Assembly: GCA_025765615.1 (NCBI GenBank)
Contig: JAIVFJ010000035.1
Coordinates: forward strand, 1 to 64,000
Reading direction: 5' to 3'
Source: Zopfochytrium polystomum
Lineage: Eukaryota; Chytridiomycota; Chytridiomycetes; Chytridiales; Chytridiaceae
DNA length: 64,000 nt
Of this stretch, positions 33,201 through 43,590 are shown piece after piece. The notes beneath the pieces are model-generated. The model was not told where the DNA came from, did not search any database, and worked only from the letters and a program-made list of their open reading frames with translations. A program made the translations under genes and the position numbers. Within the stretch, counting starts at the first letter, position 1. Each line of letters opens with the position of its first letter.

Positions 33201-35020
33201 TACTGCTCTGACATGATTGTTGACCTCAACTCTCGCTTGAACTCCCCCTCTCTCATTGGCCACATAAGCCGTATCATGATGCACCGCCTCCAACTTGACC
33301 TGGCCTCTGGAGCTCCAGTTTTCTCACATCCCTTACCCTTGTCCCAGCCAAAAAAACACTTCACCAAGTCTCTCATTCCCCTCCTTTTTTAACCAACAAA
33401 CATCCTTCCAATACTCTGGTCCACCCCTATTTTCTGTTCACGCTCACTCCATCAACTCATTGGTTCCTTGGCATATTTTTCTCAAAGTGCTTCCCACTCT
33501 CCGTTCACACTCAGTCTTCTTTTTTGAACAACTTTTTGACCTCTGCCTCACCAGTCCTTCCTACAAAGACAGCCCTCTCCCTGACAAACTCTGTGAAGTG
33601 TACCACATCATTAAGACCTTTATTTTCGCTGCTCCCACCTTTGGCTCTCCAGTCTTTTACCACAGCCCTCCTGATGGTCCTCTTTACAATCCCTTTTACC
33701 CATCTTTGGATCCCATTCACCATCCCCCCCCTTGCTCGTGGCAGTTTTTTCCGTCTGACGACCCCACCACAAGTGGAATTCTTCCGCATTGTTTACTGGA
33801 CTCACACTCTCCCAAACCCCCAACTCCTTTCTCATCACTACTCCAGGCTCCATGAACGCCTTCACCCTTCCTACCACAATTTCCACTTGGTCCAATGCCT
33901 TGGCTGCCCCATTGGCTCCCCCCCCATTCTCTTACCCCTGCAGCAAGCACATCTCTCCCTACAATCCAACTTCCCTTGCACACTCCACCTACACAGTCCC
34001 CATCAGCAGCCGCACAACTGCTACTGCAGCTCGACCCTCCCAGCCCATCTTCTTTGTTAACTCACCTACCACCGTTTTCACACCCACACCATTCCCACTC
34101 CTCACCTCCCGCCACTCCACTTTCAATCCAGCTCCCTTCACGAATCCCTGCTTTCAACCAATGGATGTGCCCCTCCTCCCTGCTGACCTTGCTCATACCC
34201 ACCCATCGTTGACCTTTGACACTGATGGCTCCCTTCGCGAGGAGGGCTTCATGGCTGGCTCTGTTGTTTGCCTTGAGCTTAACTTTGAATTTTCTTTTGC
34301 CCTCCCTCCACTCTCTGCCTCTTCCACAACTGCTGAAATTGCTGCTCTTCTTGCTGCCCTCACCATAACTGCAAAGCTTTCCCTGCCCCTCACTTTTCGA
34401 CTTGACAATCTTCGAGTGGTTCACACCTTTGAGAAACTCTTTCTCTCAAACTCCTTCAGTCCCCATCCACACAGCGAGCTCAACACACCTCCTCTCTCTG
34501 ACTCCCTCCATCGTCTTTTGCACACCACTTCCCACCCCACCCTTTGGGCATGCGTTGCAGCCACTCTACAGTCTTGGATTGGCCCCCCTCCACAAGTTTC
34601 CTGGGTTTGTGGAACAACAGCGACGCTGGCAACGAACGAGCAGACAAGCTGGCATCATCTGTACCCTCGACTTCCAACCCAACTTTGTTACCAATCCTCT
34701 CACAACAGATCCTTCCAGCCACCGCCTTCATCTCAAATACCCCGATCTTGGGCCAACTTCGACGACAACTGCGCCTCCTCACAGGTCTCTCTCACCATTT
34801 TGCACTTCTGAACACCTCAGCCTTTGCCCACATCACCCACAACCCTGTCCTAGTTCTATGGGAAGCCACATTTCTTGTTCTCCACTCTGGAATTAAACCC
34901 TCTTCCCTCTTTGGCACCCTCCCTGGCTCTGCTCGTCGCAAGTATCAACTTCAAATCCTCAGCAACACTTTGCCCACCCAAAAAGTTCTACACCAACGAC
35001 ACCCTCAAGTCTGCCCTGAT
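30269..35020 (+). pseudogene. LINE ORF2 (left): endonuclease, RT, RNase H; broken
   Basis: The APE endonuclease begins FATWNICRAFP and includes AIQE, WFGDWNAITDP, RLDSIWLSP and TSDHLPFN. The RT follows (PIPKKAAWGGDITNLRPISL in one frame, LLLNDIKKAFDSAP in another), then the solo LTR at 32677-32905, then thumb-like sequence. RNase H has FDTDGS near 34215, TAEIAALLAAL near 34335, and GNERADKLA in a shifted frame near 34630. I could not find a YxDD box between the RT halves, so the catalytic loop seems lost at or near the solo LTR. One-base additions break the frame in this arm where the right arm stays open. Confidence 0.8.
32677..32905 (+). repeat. Solo copia B LTR inside LINE RT
   Basis: 229 bp, TGTTAGTTTTGGG to CTTTCA, closely similar to the 239-bp LTRs of copia B, flanked by the 5-bp duplication gtacc (32672-32676 and 32906-32910). 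A solo LTR arises by recombination between the two LTRs of an inserted element. Confidence 0.92.
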
Positions 35021-35266
35021 TGAAAGAAATGGCTGCTGCTGGTCCTGGATGGTGGTGAACTACTCTGGTGGACTACTCTCTTGTGATGGTGAAGCTGAGA
35101 TGGGAGACTGTTGTACAATGTATGTTGTTTGGCTTTATACAAAATTGTGACAAAGACCAGGTGACAAAAAATGCACCAAATCCTCATCACAGTTGGTGCT
35201 CCCATGCACCACAGTGTGAGGTGTTGCTCCTGCACACTGCTTACTGCAAAAACCCAAAATCTAACA
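35021..35266 (-). repeat. Copia A LTR (inverted copy)
   Basis: Reverse complement of the LTR at 53877-54122; abuts the truncated LINE. Confidence 0.92.
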
Positions 35267-35550
35267 CTCCCCCCTAAGCTGTGGGCAGGAGCAAAAGGGC
35301 CAGCACGGAGGAAAACCTTACGCCATAGGCAACGTAAGGAAACCGTACACTGGTTAAGGAAAAGCAATAAACAGGTATGACTGGCCACCAGGTGGCAGAA
35401 CAATAAGAAAAGAATGCCCATATGAAATTTGTAGATGGAGAGCAAAGAAGCTTGAATGCAAGAATATAAGAAGCAATGCAGAAGAAGAAGAAGGGCAAGA
35501 AAGAGAAAGGAGAAAGAGAATGCAATACAAATAAAGAAAGGGGACAGAAA

Positions 35551-37052
35551 CTAAGGCACACGACAAAGACCAATATGACTAAGATGGTAAGCACCTAAAG
35601 CAGCTGGTAATGATTTTGTAAGATAATCTGCTGGTTGCTTGCCACCATGAATCCATTCCAGTCGAATCACTTGTCGATCAACCAGTTCCCTGATATAGTG
35701 ATACTTAACCAGAATATGTTTTGACCTATTAGTGTGGAGATCGTTTGAGCTCAAATTGATGACGCCTTGGTTGTCAGTATAGATTGGAATAGGAGTTGGG
35801 GATGGGAGCATAAGTGCTGTGTGCTGTTGTGAGATGGCCTCCAGTTCTCGTCCTAGTTCTGAGACTGCAATGTATTCTGCTTGCTGAGGTGACAGCATAA
35901 CTGTAGGACTGCAAGTTGATGCCCAGCTGATAGCGGTATTTCCAAACAAAACGAAGTAGCCAAGTTGTGATTTCCCATCAGCATGAACTCCATGAGCAGC
36001 ATCCGAGTAGCCAAAAATTCCAGACCCTGTGTTGGAATAAAGCAAACCATACTCACGTGTACCATTGATATATTGAAGGACTCGAATGAGGATCTGCAAG
36101 TGGTGTTTGCTTGGGTCCTTGCTGAAGGCGCCAAGATATGAGACTGCTGGTGCCAAGTCTGGTCGTGTGTGTGTTGCCAAATAGTTGATGCCACCAAGGA
36201 TTGCTTGGTAGAGCTGTTGATTTGCTGTGGGTTCATCATTTTCTCGAGGTTGAAGAGTGAGAGGACTGGGGAGAGCAGTTACTGCTGTCTTCTTTCCATT
36301 GACTAGGTCTGCATGGCGTTGGAGTAACTCTTTGGTGTAAGCTCGTTGATGCAAGTAAATGCCAGTTGGTGTTTGATGAACTTCCATATTCAGTACGGTC
36401 TTGATATGACCTAGTTCGCGGAGCTTATAGAAGGATTTTAGCAAATTGATGGCAGAGGTGATTTCCTCTGTGTGCCCAAAGAAACAAATATCATCAACAT
36501 AGATAGCAATGAAAATAATACGTTCCTTTGTGCGCTTGAAGAGGATGCACGGATCTGCTGCGCTTTGTTGGTAGTCGGCAGATTTGAGACGACCAATGAG
36601 TTCCTGGTACCAACAACGCCCCGCTTGCTTGATACCGTTGACAGCTTTGTGCAAAAGCCAGACCTTGCCATCCGAACGGTAGCCATCTGGTTGCTCCATG
36701 TAGATGGGGACATCAAGTTTGCTGTTGAGGTAGGCATTGCTAATATCGACCATAGCTGTGTCCCAACTGTTTGAGGCTGTCATAGCAAGGAGCCATCGTA
36801 GACTATTGATGCGAACAACAGGAGAGTGAGTGTTCCAGAAATCAACGCCACGACGCTGTGTAAAGCCCTTCGCCACTAGTCGTGCGCGAAAGCGCTCAAT
36901 GCTGCCGTCCGGTCGAAGCTTGACCTTGTAAACCCATTTGTTCTGCACGACATTGACATTCTTGGGTCGATCAACGACTTCGAAGGCTGCAAGCATTCTG
37001 AGAGCGTCAATCTCTGTTTGCTCTGCTGCAATCCACTCTTTGGACCACTTTC
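35551..37052 (-). pseudogene. Copia A RT-RNase H fragment, inverted
   Basis: Reverse copy of 52091-53592 with all RT and RH motifs (IYVDDICFFG; AAHGVHADGKSQLGYF; SPQQAEYIAVSE). It is cut at 37052, where it joins copia A integrase sequence in the opposite orientation, giving a fused open frame across the junction that is an accident of the rearrangement. Confidence 0.9.
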
Positions 37053-37978
37053 GCGAACATTTAGCCTTTGATCTAGTGGAAGTCAAACCAAAGTTTCGAG
37101 GACAATATGGCTTTGCTCTCATTGCCATTGACTATGCAAGTAATTATCTCTGGTCGACAAACCTTCGGAGAAAGTCAGAAGCACTACCGGAGGCCATTAA
37201 GATCATCCAACAATTGGAGACAGTTAGGGATGTTCGTGTAAAGGGCGTCCTCTTTGATGGTGGGGAACTGAATTCACTTGCTTTTAACCGTTTCTGTGCA
37301 TCACGTGGCATCCGCGTTGAAGTCAGTCCACCTCATACACCTGAGCTGAATGGGAAAGCAGAGCGAGCAGTTCGAACAGTCATGGATGTCACACGATCTC
37401 TTCTAAGACATGCTGGTTCACCATGGTCATGGTGGGGATACGCGATTCGACATGCAGTAGATATCATCAATACACTTCCTGTCCTCAGCTGTGGATTACT
37501 ATCTCCAGTTGAAACGCTTCTTGGATTCCCTCCATGCATCAGTCAATTCAGAGTTTTTGGCTCAGGATGTTTGTATCATATCACAGCAAAGGAACGTGGA
37601 CAAACACATCAGTTTAAAAAGCTTGCAGAATGCGCCCGACCAGCAATTTACATTGGAAACATTGGTCGTTCCATTGCTCGTTTGATTGACATCAGCACGG
37701 GTAGAGTAATCACTCATCGATTGGATGACCTTGTGGTTGCAGAAGACAGTTTCCCTCGCCTCAGCACCTCAGCAGCAGAGGATATTGCTCAGGACCTCGT
37801 TCATCAGCTAACACCACTCCTCAGCAAAGATGAACTTACATCAACTGAACAAAACATCACCAACCTCCTTCGTGAAGCCAATGTTCGCGTGGATCAATTC
37901 CCAGAACCAGGACCAGCAGCGGTAGCTGAACGACAACCTTCCACAGAACTAGCACCAAATGAACATGAAGTGGTCCAG
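37053..37978 (+). pseudogene. Copia A integrase fragment (duplicate)
   Basis: Lacks protease, zinc-binding region and the start of the integrase core. Retains FDGGE and ELNGKAERA (two of the D-D-E residues) and ends at the intron 5' site (VVQ | gtatgg). Confidence 0.88.
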
Positions 37979-38509
37979 GTATGGCAGCGAAAGTGAATCG
38001 GATAACGATGTACAGCACGAAGTGTTGGAGGTGGCGGCACGACGGGATGGACTCCGTGTTACCGCAATTAACGCCATCTCCAGTGGGCTTTACCTACGAG
38101 CACTAAAGCCGGGGGACCAATCGGATGAGTGAGGGCGGCGACCGGCTCTGTGACTGCAGGCGCACTCTCAGCTGGGAGTGACGTGGGTGGCGCAACCGAA
38201 GGCCCTGGGCCATACCGACCCTGCGGGAGCTAGTGTGGCGTGGACCCAAGTCAGAAGGGACGGATGCCTGTTTGGGGAGCCCATTCCGTAAGGAACACCA
38301 CCAGGGGAGATAGGTCCCTTGGCGCCTGACGTTACGCATGGGGGAAAATGCGGAAGGCGGGCTGTGGAGAGAGGAAGAGAAGGCTCTCTGGCACGGGGTG
38401 TCCCGAGCCGCATCGTGCAGAAGGCTCACCTGCCAATGATTTTCTATTTCCTTTTTCTGCATCCTAATACTCACAAACACCTCTGTCATTTTACTAACAC
38501 CACCAAAGC
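37979..38509 (+). ncRNA. Structured intron between INT and RT (copia A, duplicate copy)
   Basis: Same 531-bp intron as at 51338-51868. 5' site cag|gtatgg, branch site tactaac at 38493-38499, 3' site caaag|cat, phase 0. Paired segments ggaggtggcg (38027-38036) and cgccatctcc (38072-38081) covary with copia B. Confidence 0.7.
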
Positions 38510-40233
38510 ATACCCCTGATGACAAAACAATTGCTGAAACACCAACTAGAGACCTACCACCTCAAGCGCCACCACCAGAACCACCACCAACAGAGCCTCC
38601 ACCTACACATGTGCGCAAATCACCGTGCAGCCCTACGCGCAGCCCATCTCCAAAACATACTCGATCCGGACATCTATATTTAACCAGTGTCAAATGTCCA
38701 GACCTGGTAACACGCACTGAGGCCATGAGTGGAAAGTGGTCCAAAGAGTGGATTGCAGCAGAGCAAACAGAGATTGACGCTCTCAGAATGCTTGCAGCCT
38801 TCGAAGTCGTTGATCGACCCAAGAATGTCAATGTCGTGCAGAACAAATGGGTTTACAAGGTCAAGCTTCGACCGGACGGCAGCATTGAGCGCTTTCGCGC
38901 ACGACTAGTGGCGAAGGGCTTTACACAGCGTCGTGGCGTTGATTTCTGGAACACTCACTCTCCTGTTGTTCGCATCAATAGTCTACGATGGCTCCTTGCT
39001 ATGACAGCCTCAAACAGTTGGGACACAGCTATGGTCGATATTAGCAATGCCTACCTCAACAGCAAACTTGATGTCCCCATCTACATGGAGCAACCAGATG
39101 GCTACCGTTCGGATGGCAAGGTCTGGCTTTTGCACAAAGCTGTCAACGGTATCAAGCAAGCGGGGCGTTGTTGGTACCAGGAACTCATTGGTCGTCTCAA
39201 ATCTGCCGACTACCAACAAAGCGCAGCAGATCCGTGCATCCTCTTCAAGCGCACAAAGGAACGTATTATTTTCATTGCTATCTATGTTGATGATATTTGT
39301 TTCTTTGGGCACACAGAGGAAATCACCTCTGCCATCAATTTGCTAAAATCCTTCTATAAGCTCCGCGAACTAGGTCATATCAAGACCGTACTGAATATGG
39401 AAGTTCATCAAACACCAACTGGCATTTACTTGCATCAACGAGCTTACACCAAAGAGTTACTCCAACGCCATGCAGACCTAGTCAATGGAAAGAAGACAGC
39501 AGTAACTGCTCTCCCCAGTCCTCTCACTCTTCAACCTCGAGAAAATGATGAACCCACAGCAAATCAACAGCTCTACCAAGCAATCCTTGGTGGCATCAAC
39601 TATTTGGCAACACACACACGACCAGACTTGGCACCAGCAGTCTCATATCTTGGCGCCTTCAGCAAGGACCCAAGCAAACACCACTTGCAGATCCTCATTC
39701 GAGTCCTTCAATATATCAATGGTACACGTGAGTATGGTTTGCTTTATTCCAACACAGGGTCTGGAATTTTTGGCTACTCGGATGCTGCTCATGGAGTTCA
39801 TGCTGATGGGAAATCACAACTTGGCTACTTCGTTTTGTTTGGAAATACCGCTATCAGCTGGGCATCAACTTGCAGTCCTACAGTTATGCTGTCACCTCAG
39901 CAAGCAGAATACATTGCAGTCTCAGAACTAGGACGAGAACTGGAGGCCATCTCACAACAGCACACAGCACTTATGCTCCCATCCCCAACTCCTATTCCAA
40001 TCTATACTGACAACCAAGGCGTCATCAATTTGAGCTCAAACGATCTCCACACTAATAGGTCAAAACATATTCTGGTTAAGTATCACTATATCAGGGAACT
40101 GGTTGATCGACAAGTGATTCGACTGGAATGGATTCATGGTGGCAAGCAACCAGCAGATTATCTTACAAAATCATTACCAGCTGCTTTAGGTGCTTACCAT
40201 CTTAGTCATATTGGTCTTTGTCGTGTGCCTTAG
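38510..40233 (+). CDS. Copia A RT-RNase H (duplicate copy)
   Basis: Reverse transcriptase with NKWVYKVKL, AKGFTQRRG, YLNSKLDVPIYMEQP and the catalytic IYVDDICFFG, then RNase H (GYSDAAHGVHADG, SPQQAEYIAVSE, YTDNQGVINLSSN). The frame is open from the intron 3' site (HTPDDKTIAETPTRD) to TAG at 40233. Without its own gag and protease it can only be a passenger. Confidence 0.88.
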
Positions 40234-40517
40234 TTTCTGTCCCCTTTCTTTATTTGTATTGCATTCTCTTTCTCCTTTCTCTTTCTTGCCCTTCTTCTTC
40301 TTCTGCATTGCTTCTTATATTCTTGCATTCAAGCTTCTTTGCTCTCCATCTACAAATTTCATATGGGCATTCTTTTCTTATTGTTCTGCCACCTGGTGGC
40401 CAGTCATACCTGTTTATTGCTTTTCCTTAACCAGTGTACGGTTTCCTTACGTTGCCTATGGCGTAAGGTTTTCCTCCGTGCTGGCCCTTTTGCTCCTGCC
40501 CACAGCTTAGGGGGGAG

Positions 40518-40763
40518 TGTTAGATTTTGGGTTTTTGCAGTAAGCAGTGTGCAGGAGCAACACCTCACACTGTGGTGCATGGGAGCACCAACTGTGATGA
40601 GGATTTGGTGCATTTTTTGTCACCTGGTCTTTGTCACAATTTTGTATAAAGCCAAACAACATACATTGTACAACAGTCTCCCATCTCAGCTTCACCATCA
40701 CAAGAGAGTAGTCCACCAGAGTAGTTCACCACCATCCAGGACCAGCAGCAGCCATTTCTTTCA
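40518..40763 (+). repeat. Copia A LTR (shared: 3' of duplicate, 5' of full element)
   Basis: 246 bp, TGTTAGATTTTGGG to TTTCTTTCA, preceded by the polypurine tract aggggggag (40509-40517). Segment gtcacaattttgta (40633-40646) is the exact reverse complement of the 14 nt right after the LTR. Confidence 0.93.
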
Positions 40764-40777
40764 TACAAAATTGTGAC
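40764..40777 (+). promoter_or_regulatory. Copia A primer-binding site candidate (self-complementary)
   Basis: tacaaaattgtgac directly after the LTR. It does not begin TGG as tRNA 3'-end PBSs do, but it is the exact reverse complement of LTR segment 40633-40646. Confidence 0.6.
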
Positions 40778-41426
40778 CCATCCCAATCATCTGGAGTATA
40801 AACAACAAGCAGAATCGAGGAAGAACATGCAGAACGCAGCAACACACTTGAAAAACGAGTAAACAAACAGTGCCACTCACCACCACACATCACCAGCATC
40901 ACTACCTGCAGAACCAACACCTTCAGTTTTTGTACCCCCACCATTTCACCACGTCCACACCACTTTTAACACTGGGGAAGACGTTTTGATGATCGTTTTT
41001 CGCTGCAGCAGCGTTGCAGAGCGTCTAACAGCACTCATCCACAACATCAGCCACCTGATAACGCCAAATTTCGAGAGTTTACGTTTGCAACTTCTTTCAA
41101 TTGCTTCAGGAATCGCTTACCACCACAGGAAAGAGCTACTTCCACTCTATCTATCCACCAAATATCGTGATCTTCGACTGGTTCCTTGCAGAATAACAGC
41201 TGTCCGCGTTTTTACTGTTCAATTAGCACTCAACTCGTCGAAATTGCTGTATTGGAGCTTCCCACCAACACAACTCAGCCAAAACCGGACCAAATTGCCT
41301 CAATCCAATTTTCCTGCATTGCTCAGCGCCCAATCTTCGTGATTCCACTCGGTGATCAATCAGATACATCTACTTTCATTGCAGAATATTGAATTACGAC
41401 GAGCTGCAACCATATTTTGCAGTATC

Positions 41427-41665
41427 TGTTAGTTTTGGGTCTTTTGGTGTAAGCAGTGTGCAGGAGCTTTGACCTGATACTGCTCTGCAAGGATGACTTG
41501 CAGCATTTTGCAAGTGATGGTCCTTGTAACAGTTTTGTATAAAGACAAACACAAGACTGACAGAAGCCAAGATCAACCCCCCACCACCACCACCTTCAGT
41601 AGTGTACTCCACCCATCACCACAGCAGCACAACCCATAGACAATCCAGCCCAACGAAATCTTTCA
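41427..41665 (+). repeat. Copia B 5' LTR
   Basis: TGTTAGTTTTGGG to ATCTTTCA. Contains gtaacagttttgta (41526-41539) overlapping a tataaag that could be a TATA box. Confidence 0.95.
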
Positions 41666-41679
41666 TACAAAACTGTTAC
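41666..41679 (+). promoter_or_regulatory. Copia B primer-binding site candidate (self-complementary)
   Basis: tacaaaactgttac, directly after the LTR, is the exact reverse complement of 41526-41539 and of 47805-47818. It differs from the copia A site at two positions, and both are compensated in the LTR segment. Confidence 0.62.
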
Positions 41680-42265
41680 CCATCCCAATCACTTCCCCCT
41701 TGATTTCAACAAGATCCAATCAGTAGAAGAGCCTGTACGCTTTTCAGATCTGCCAACTTTGGGGATCGATCACGGACGCTACAGACATCGTACAGCAATT
41801 TCGTTACTACCATCGGAAAGCTCTCGATCTCCTCTTTCCAACGAACCCACCTGATCTCGGATCGGACGCTCCTACGTCGTATCCACCGCCTCCAAAGTCG
41901 TCGCCCACTTTTCCAACTTCAACCTCAATTTGCTCGCCTTCCAGACCTCCCCCAGCCGATCCCAAGCTATCATTGGAAAGGCCTGCTTCTGGACTACACG
42001 ACTGTCACCGGCGGAATCCCAAAATCACTCTCCTTCGTGATAAGCGACGCCCTTTTTCCATTTAGGGTCACCAGATTACCTCCAACCCTCACCATTAATT
42101 TTTGATTTTTTGTCCCCAATTGGAGACAACGACCACCCCCCTACCTGACACACACCAAGCTAACAAACCAACTTTTCATCTGCTGCAACACCACCTTCAC
42201 AACACACCCAAAATCCAACGAAATCCTTTCAAACTTGGCACACATAATCGTCCTGAGAAAACAGC

Positions 42266-43582
42266 ATGACTACTGACTCAACCAAGTATGTTGCCAAGTC
42301 CTTCAGCGTCTTGGAGGGACCAGAGAATTTCGGTGACTGGTTGGAGGATCTTACAGCAGAACTCTCCAACAAAAATGTCGACTTACGCCACTGCATTGAC
42401 ACAAGTCACATCAACGCAGAGCAGAATGATGCAATTGATCCACTAGACCTCCGCGACACTGGAACCTGTCTCATCAGAGATGGACCATTCCAAGGACAGA
42501 GATTCCAATTGGTGCCTCCGCCTCGTGGACAAGAGAAAGTAACTTGGTTTCCTGGTACACAGAACCAGAATGCACATTGCTGTCTAATTATTCGCCGCCA
42601 CATCTCTCGAGCCCTTCTCACCCAAATCACACCTGGTCGAAACTTTGCTTACGAGTTGGTTGGCGAATTGGGAATAATTTGCCGCACAGCAGACCAGGGA
42701 CTCGCAAAGGAGATCATTGACGACTTTGAACGCATCAAAATGGAACCAACTGAAGCCTCAGATGCCTTCATTACCCGATTCACTGAAGCATACCATCGAG
42801 TTGACAGCTTTGCAAAATCAGCAGCTGGAGAACTTCTCCATCGTATCCGCCCTTTCCAAAAAGTTGTTCGAATCTTTGTTGGTTCACTGAACCAAAGCCT
42901 ATTGGACATGGGGATAGGAAACGTTTTTCTTGTTGTCGGCAACCCAGCTCCTGAGATAACAAGTTTAGCCAAACTAATCTCACTCTTCAAACAAACTGTT
43001 CGTCAAAACAACTATGATAAGCGACGCATCGAGCTGGCAAATCAAAGAGAAGGGGACACCTCCACTGCAGCCCCTGAGGTCAACGCACCAACTGCAAATG
43101 TTGCCCAAGTTCACTATACCCACCCCCGAGGCCGTGGAAGCTATCGACCGCTCCAACCAAGGCCACAGCCATACACCCCACGACCCTATGGTGGCTTTGG
43201 CAGAGGGTCCACTCCACTCTCTCAAGGAAGTTGGCGACCCCAGCAGATGGGATGGCGACTCCAGCAAAGTGGATGGCGACCACAGCAACCATTCCGTCCA
43301 CACCAGAGCCGGGCATCTGCAAATGTCACCTGCAACAATTGCAGTGGTCGTGGACATTATGCAAGGGAATGTCCTTCAGCTGCAAACGTGCAGGAGCAGA
43401 TGCCTCAGCAATCCCAGCAGGCACTCCTAACATACAGTGCACCAGCAGACAGTGATTGGGATGAACAACAGAGTCAGCAGTTTGCAAACGAACAGCAGTT
43501 ATGGGAAGAGACTTACAACTCACAGCTTGGCGGCCAAAGTGACGACAACCACCAACAGGATTTTTGGATGGCCCGGGAGTGA
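42266..43582 (+). CDS. Copia B Gag
   Basis: 438 aa from ATG 42266 (MTTDSTKYVAKSFSVLEG). A helical capsid-like region (FGDWLEDL, TADQGLAKEIIDDFERIK, YHRVDSF) is followed by an Arg/Gly/Gln-rich segment and a CX2CX4HX4C zinc knuckle, CNNCSGRGHYAREC (about residues 353-366), for RNA binding and packaging. It ends DFWMARE at TGA 43580-43582, inside the gag/pol overlap. Codon identity with the 3' half of copia A gag is high around the C-terminus. Confidence 0.92.
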   Translation: MTTDSTKYVAKSFSVLEGPENFGDWLEDLTAELSNKNVDLRHCIDTSHINAEQNDAIDPLDLRDTGTCLIRDGPFQGQRFQLVPPPRGQEKVTWFPGTQNQNAHCCLIIRRHISRALLTQITPGRNFAYELVGELGIICRTADQGLAKEIIDDFERIKMEPTEASDAFITRFTEAYHRVDSFAKSAAGELLHRIRPFQKVVRIFVGSLNQSLLDMGIGNVFLVVGNPAPEITSLAKLISLFKQTVRQNNYDKRRIELANQREGDTSTAAPEVNAPTANVAQVHYTHPRGRGSYRPLQPRPQPYTPRPYGGFGRGSTPLSQGSWRPQQMGWRLQQSGWRPQQPFRPHQSRASANVTCNNCSGRGHYARECPSAANVQEQMPQQSQQALLTYSAPADSDWDEQQSQQFANEQQLWEETYNSQLGGQSDDNHQQDFWMARE

Positions 43583-43590
43583 TCCGGGCA
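43558..43590 (+). promoter_or_regulatory. Copia B gag/pol -1 recoding signal
   Basis: In the gag frame GAT TTT TGG; after the T5 run (43561-43565), ggatg separates it from a hairpin gcccgg (43571-43576) / ccgggc (43584-43589) with a 7-nt loop holding the gag TGA. Pol is in the -1 frame. Copia A has the same layout with TAA in the loop. Confidence 0.6.

Larger units (their letters stand above)
27988..35020 (+). mobile_element. LINE (Tad1/I-like), left copy, truncated by copia A
   Basis: Non-LTR retrotransposon: 5' leader with tandem repeats, ORF1 with a zinc knuckle, ORF2 with APE endonuclease, reverse transcriptase and RNase H. The 5' end is estimated from the point where it and the right copy (61313) begin to match (ccttgtcaa). 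It ends abruptly in the ORF2 C-terminal Cys motif (HPQVCPD) at 35020, exactly at a copia A LTR. A solo copia B LTR interrupts the RT. APE plus RNase H is the layout of fungal Tad1 and of I-clade elements. Confidence 0.85.
28444..37052 (+). repeat. Left arm of large inverted duplication
   Basis: Reverse complement of 52091-60694. Open-frame coordinates on the two arms keep a constant sum except for five one-base steps, so the 8.6-kb arms differ by five single-base indels. All are longer by one in this arm: near 30340 (C4/C3), 30425 (A4/A3), 31150 (C3/C2), 33728 (C8/C7) and 33918 (C8/C7). Left of 28443 the two LINEs remain homologous but differ at many positions. Confidence 0.9.
37053..40763 (+). 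mobile_element. Copia A 3' half (integrase to 3' LTR), direct duplicate
   Basis: Matches 50412-54122 at a constant offset of 13359 with one difference noticed (38117 c versus 51476 t). It begins inside the integrase core at the inversion junction, and its 3' LTR (40518-40763) doubles as the 5' LTR of the full copia A that follows. Confidence 0.92.

Noticed and set aside
35551..37128. A 525-codon copia protein reading across 37052
   Set aside because: The first 25 or so codons are antisense of the integrase at an inversion junction; the fusion is a rearrangement artefact.
38514..38545. Hammerhead-like core (ctgatga ... gaaac) in copia A
   Set aside because: The segment between the two motifs cannot form stem II, and copia B lacks the motif at the same place.
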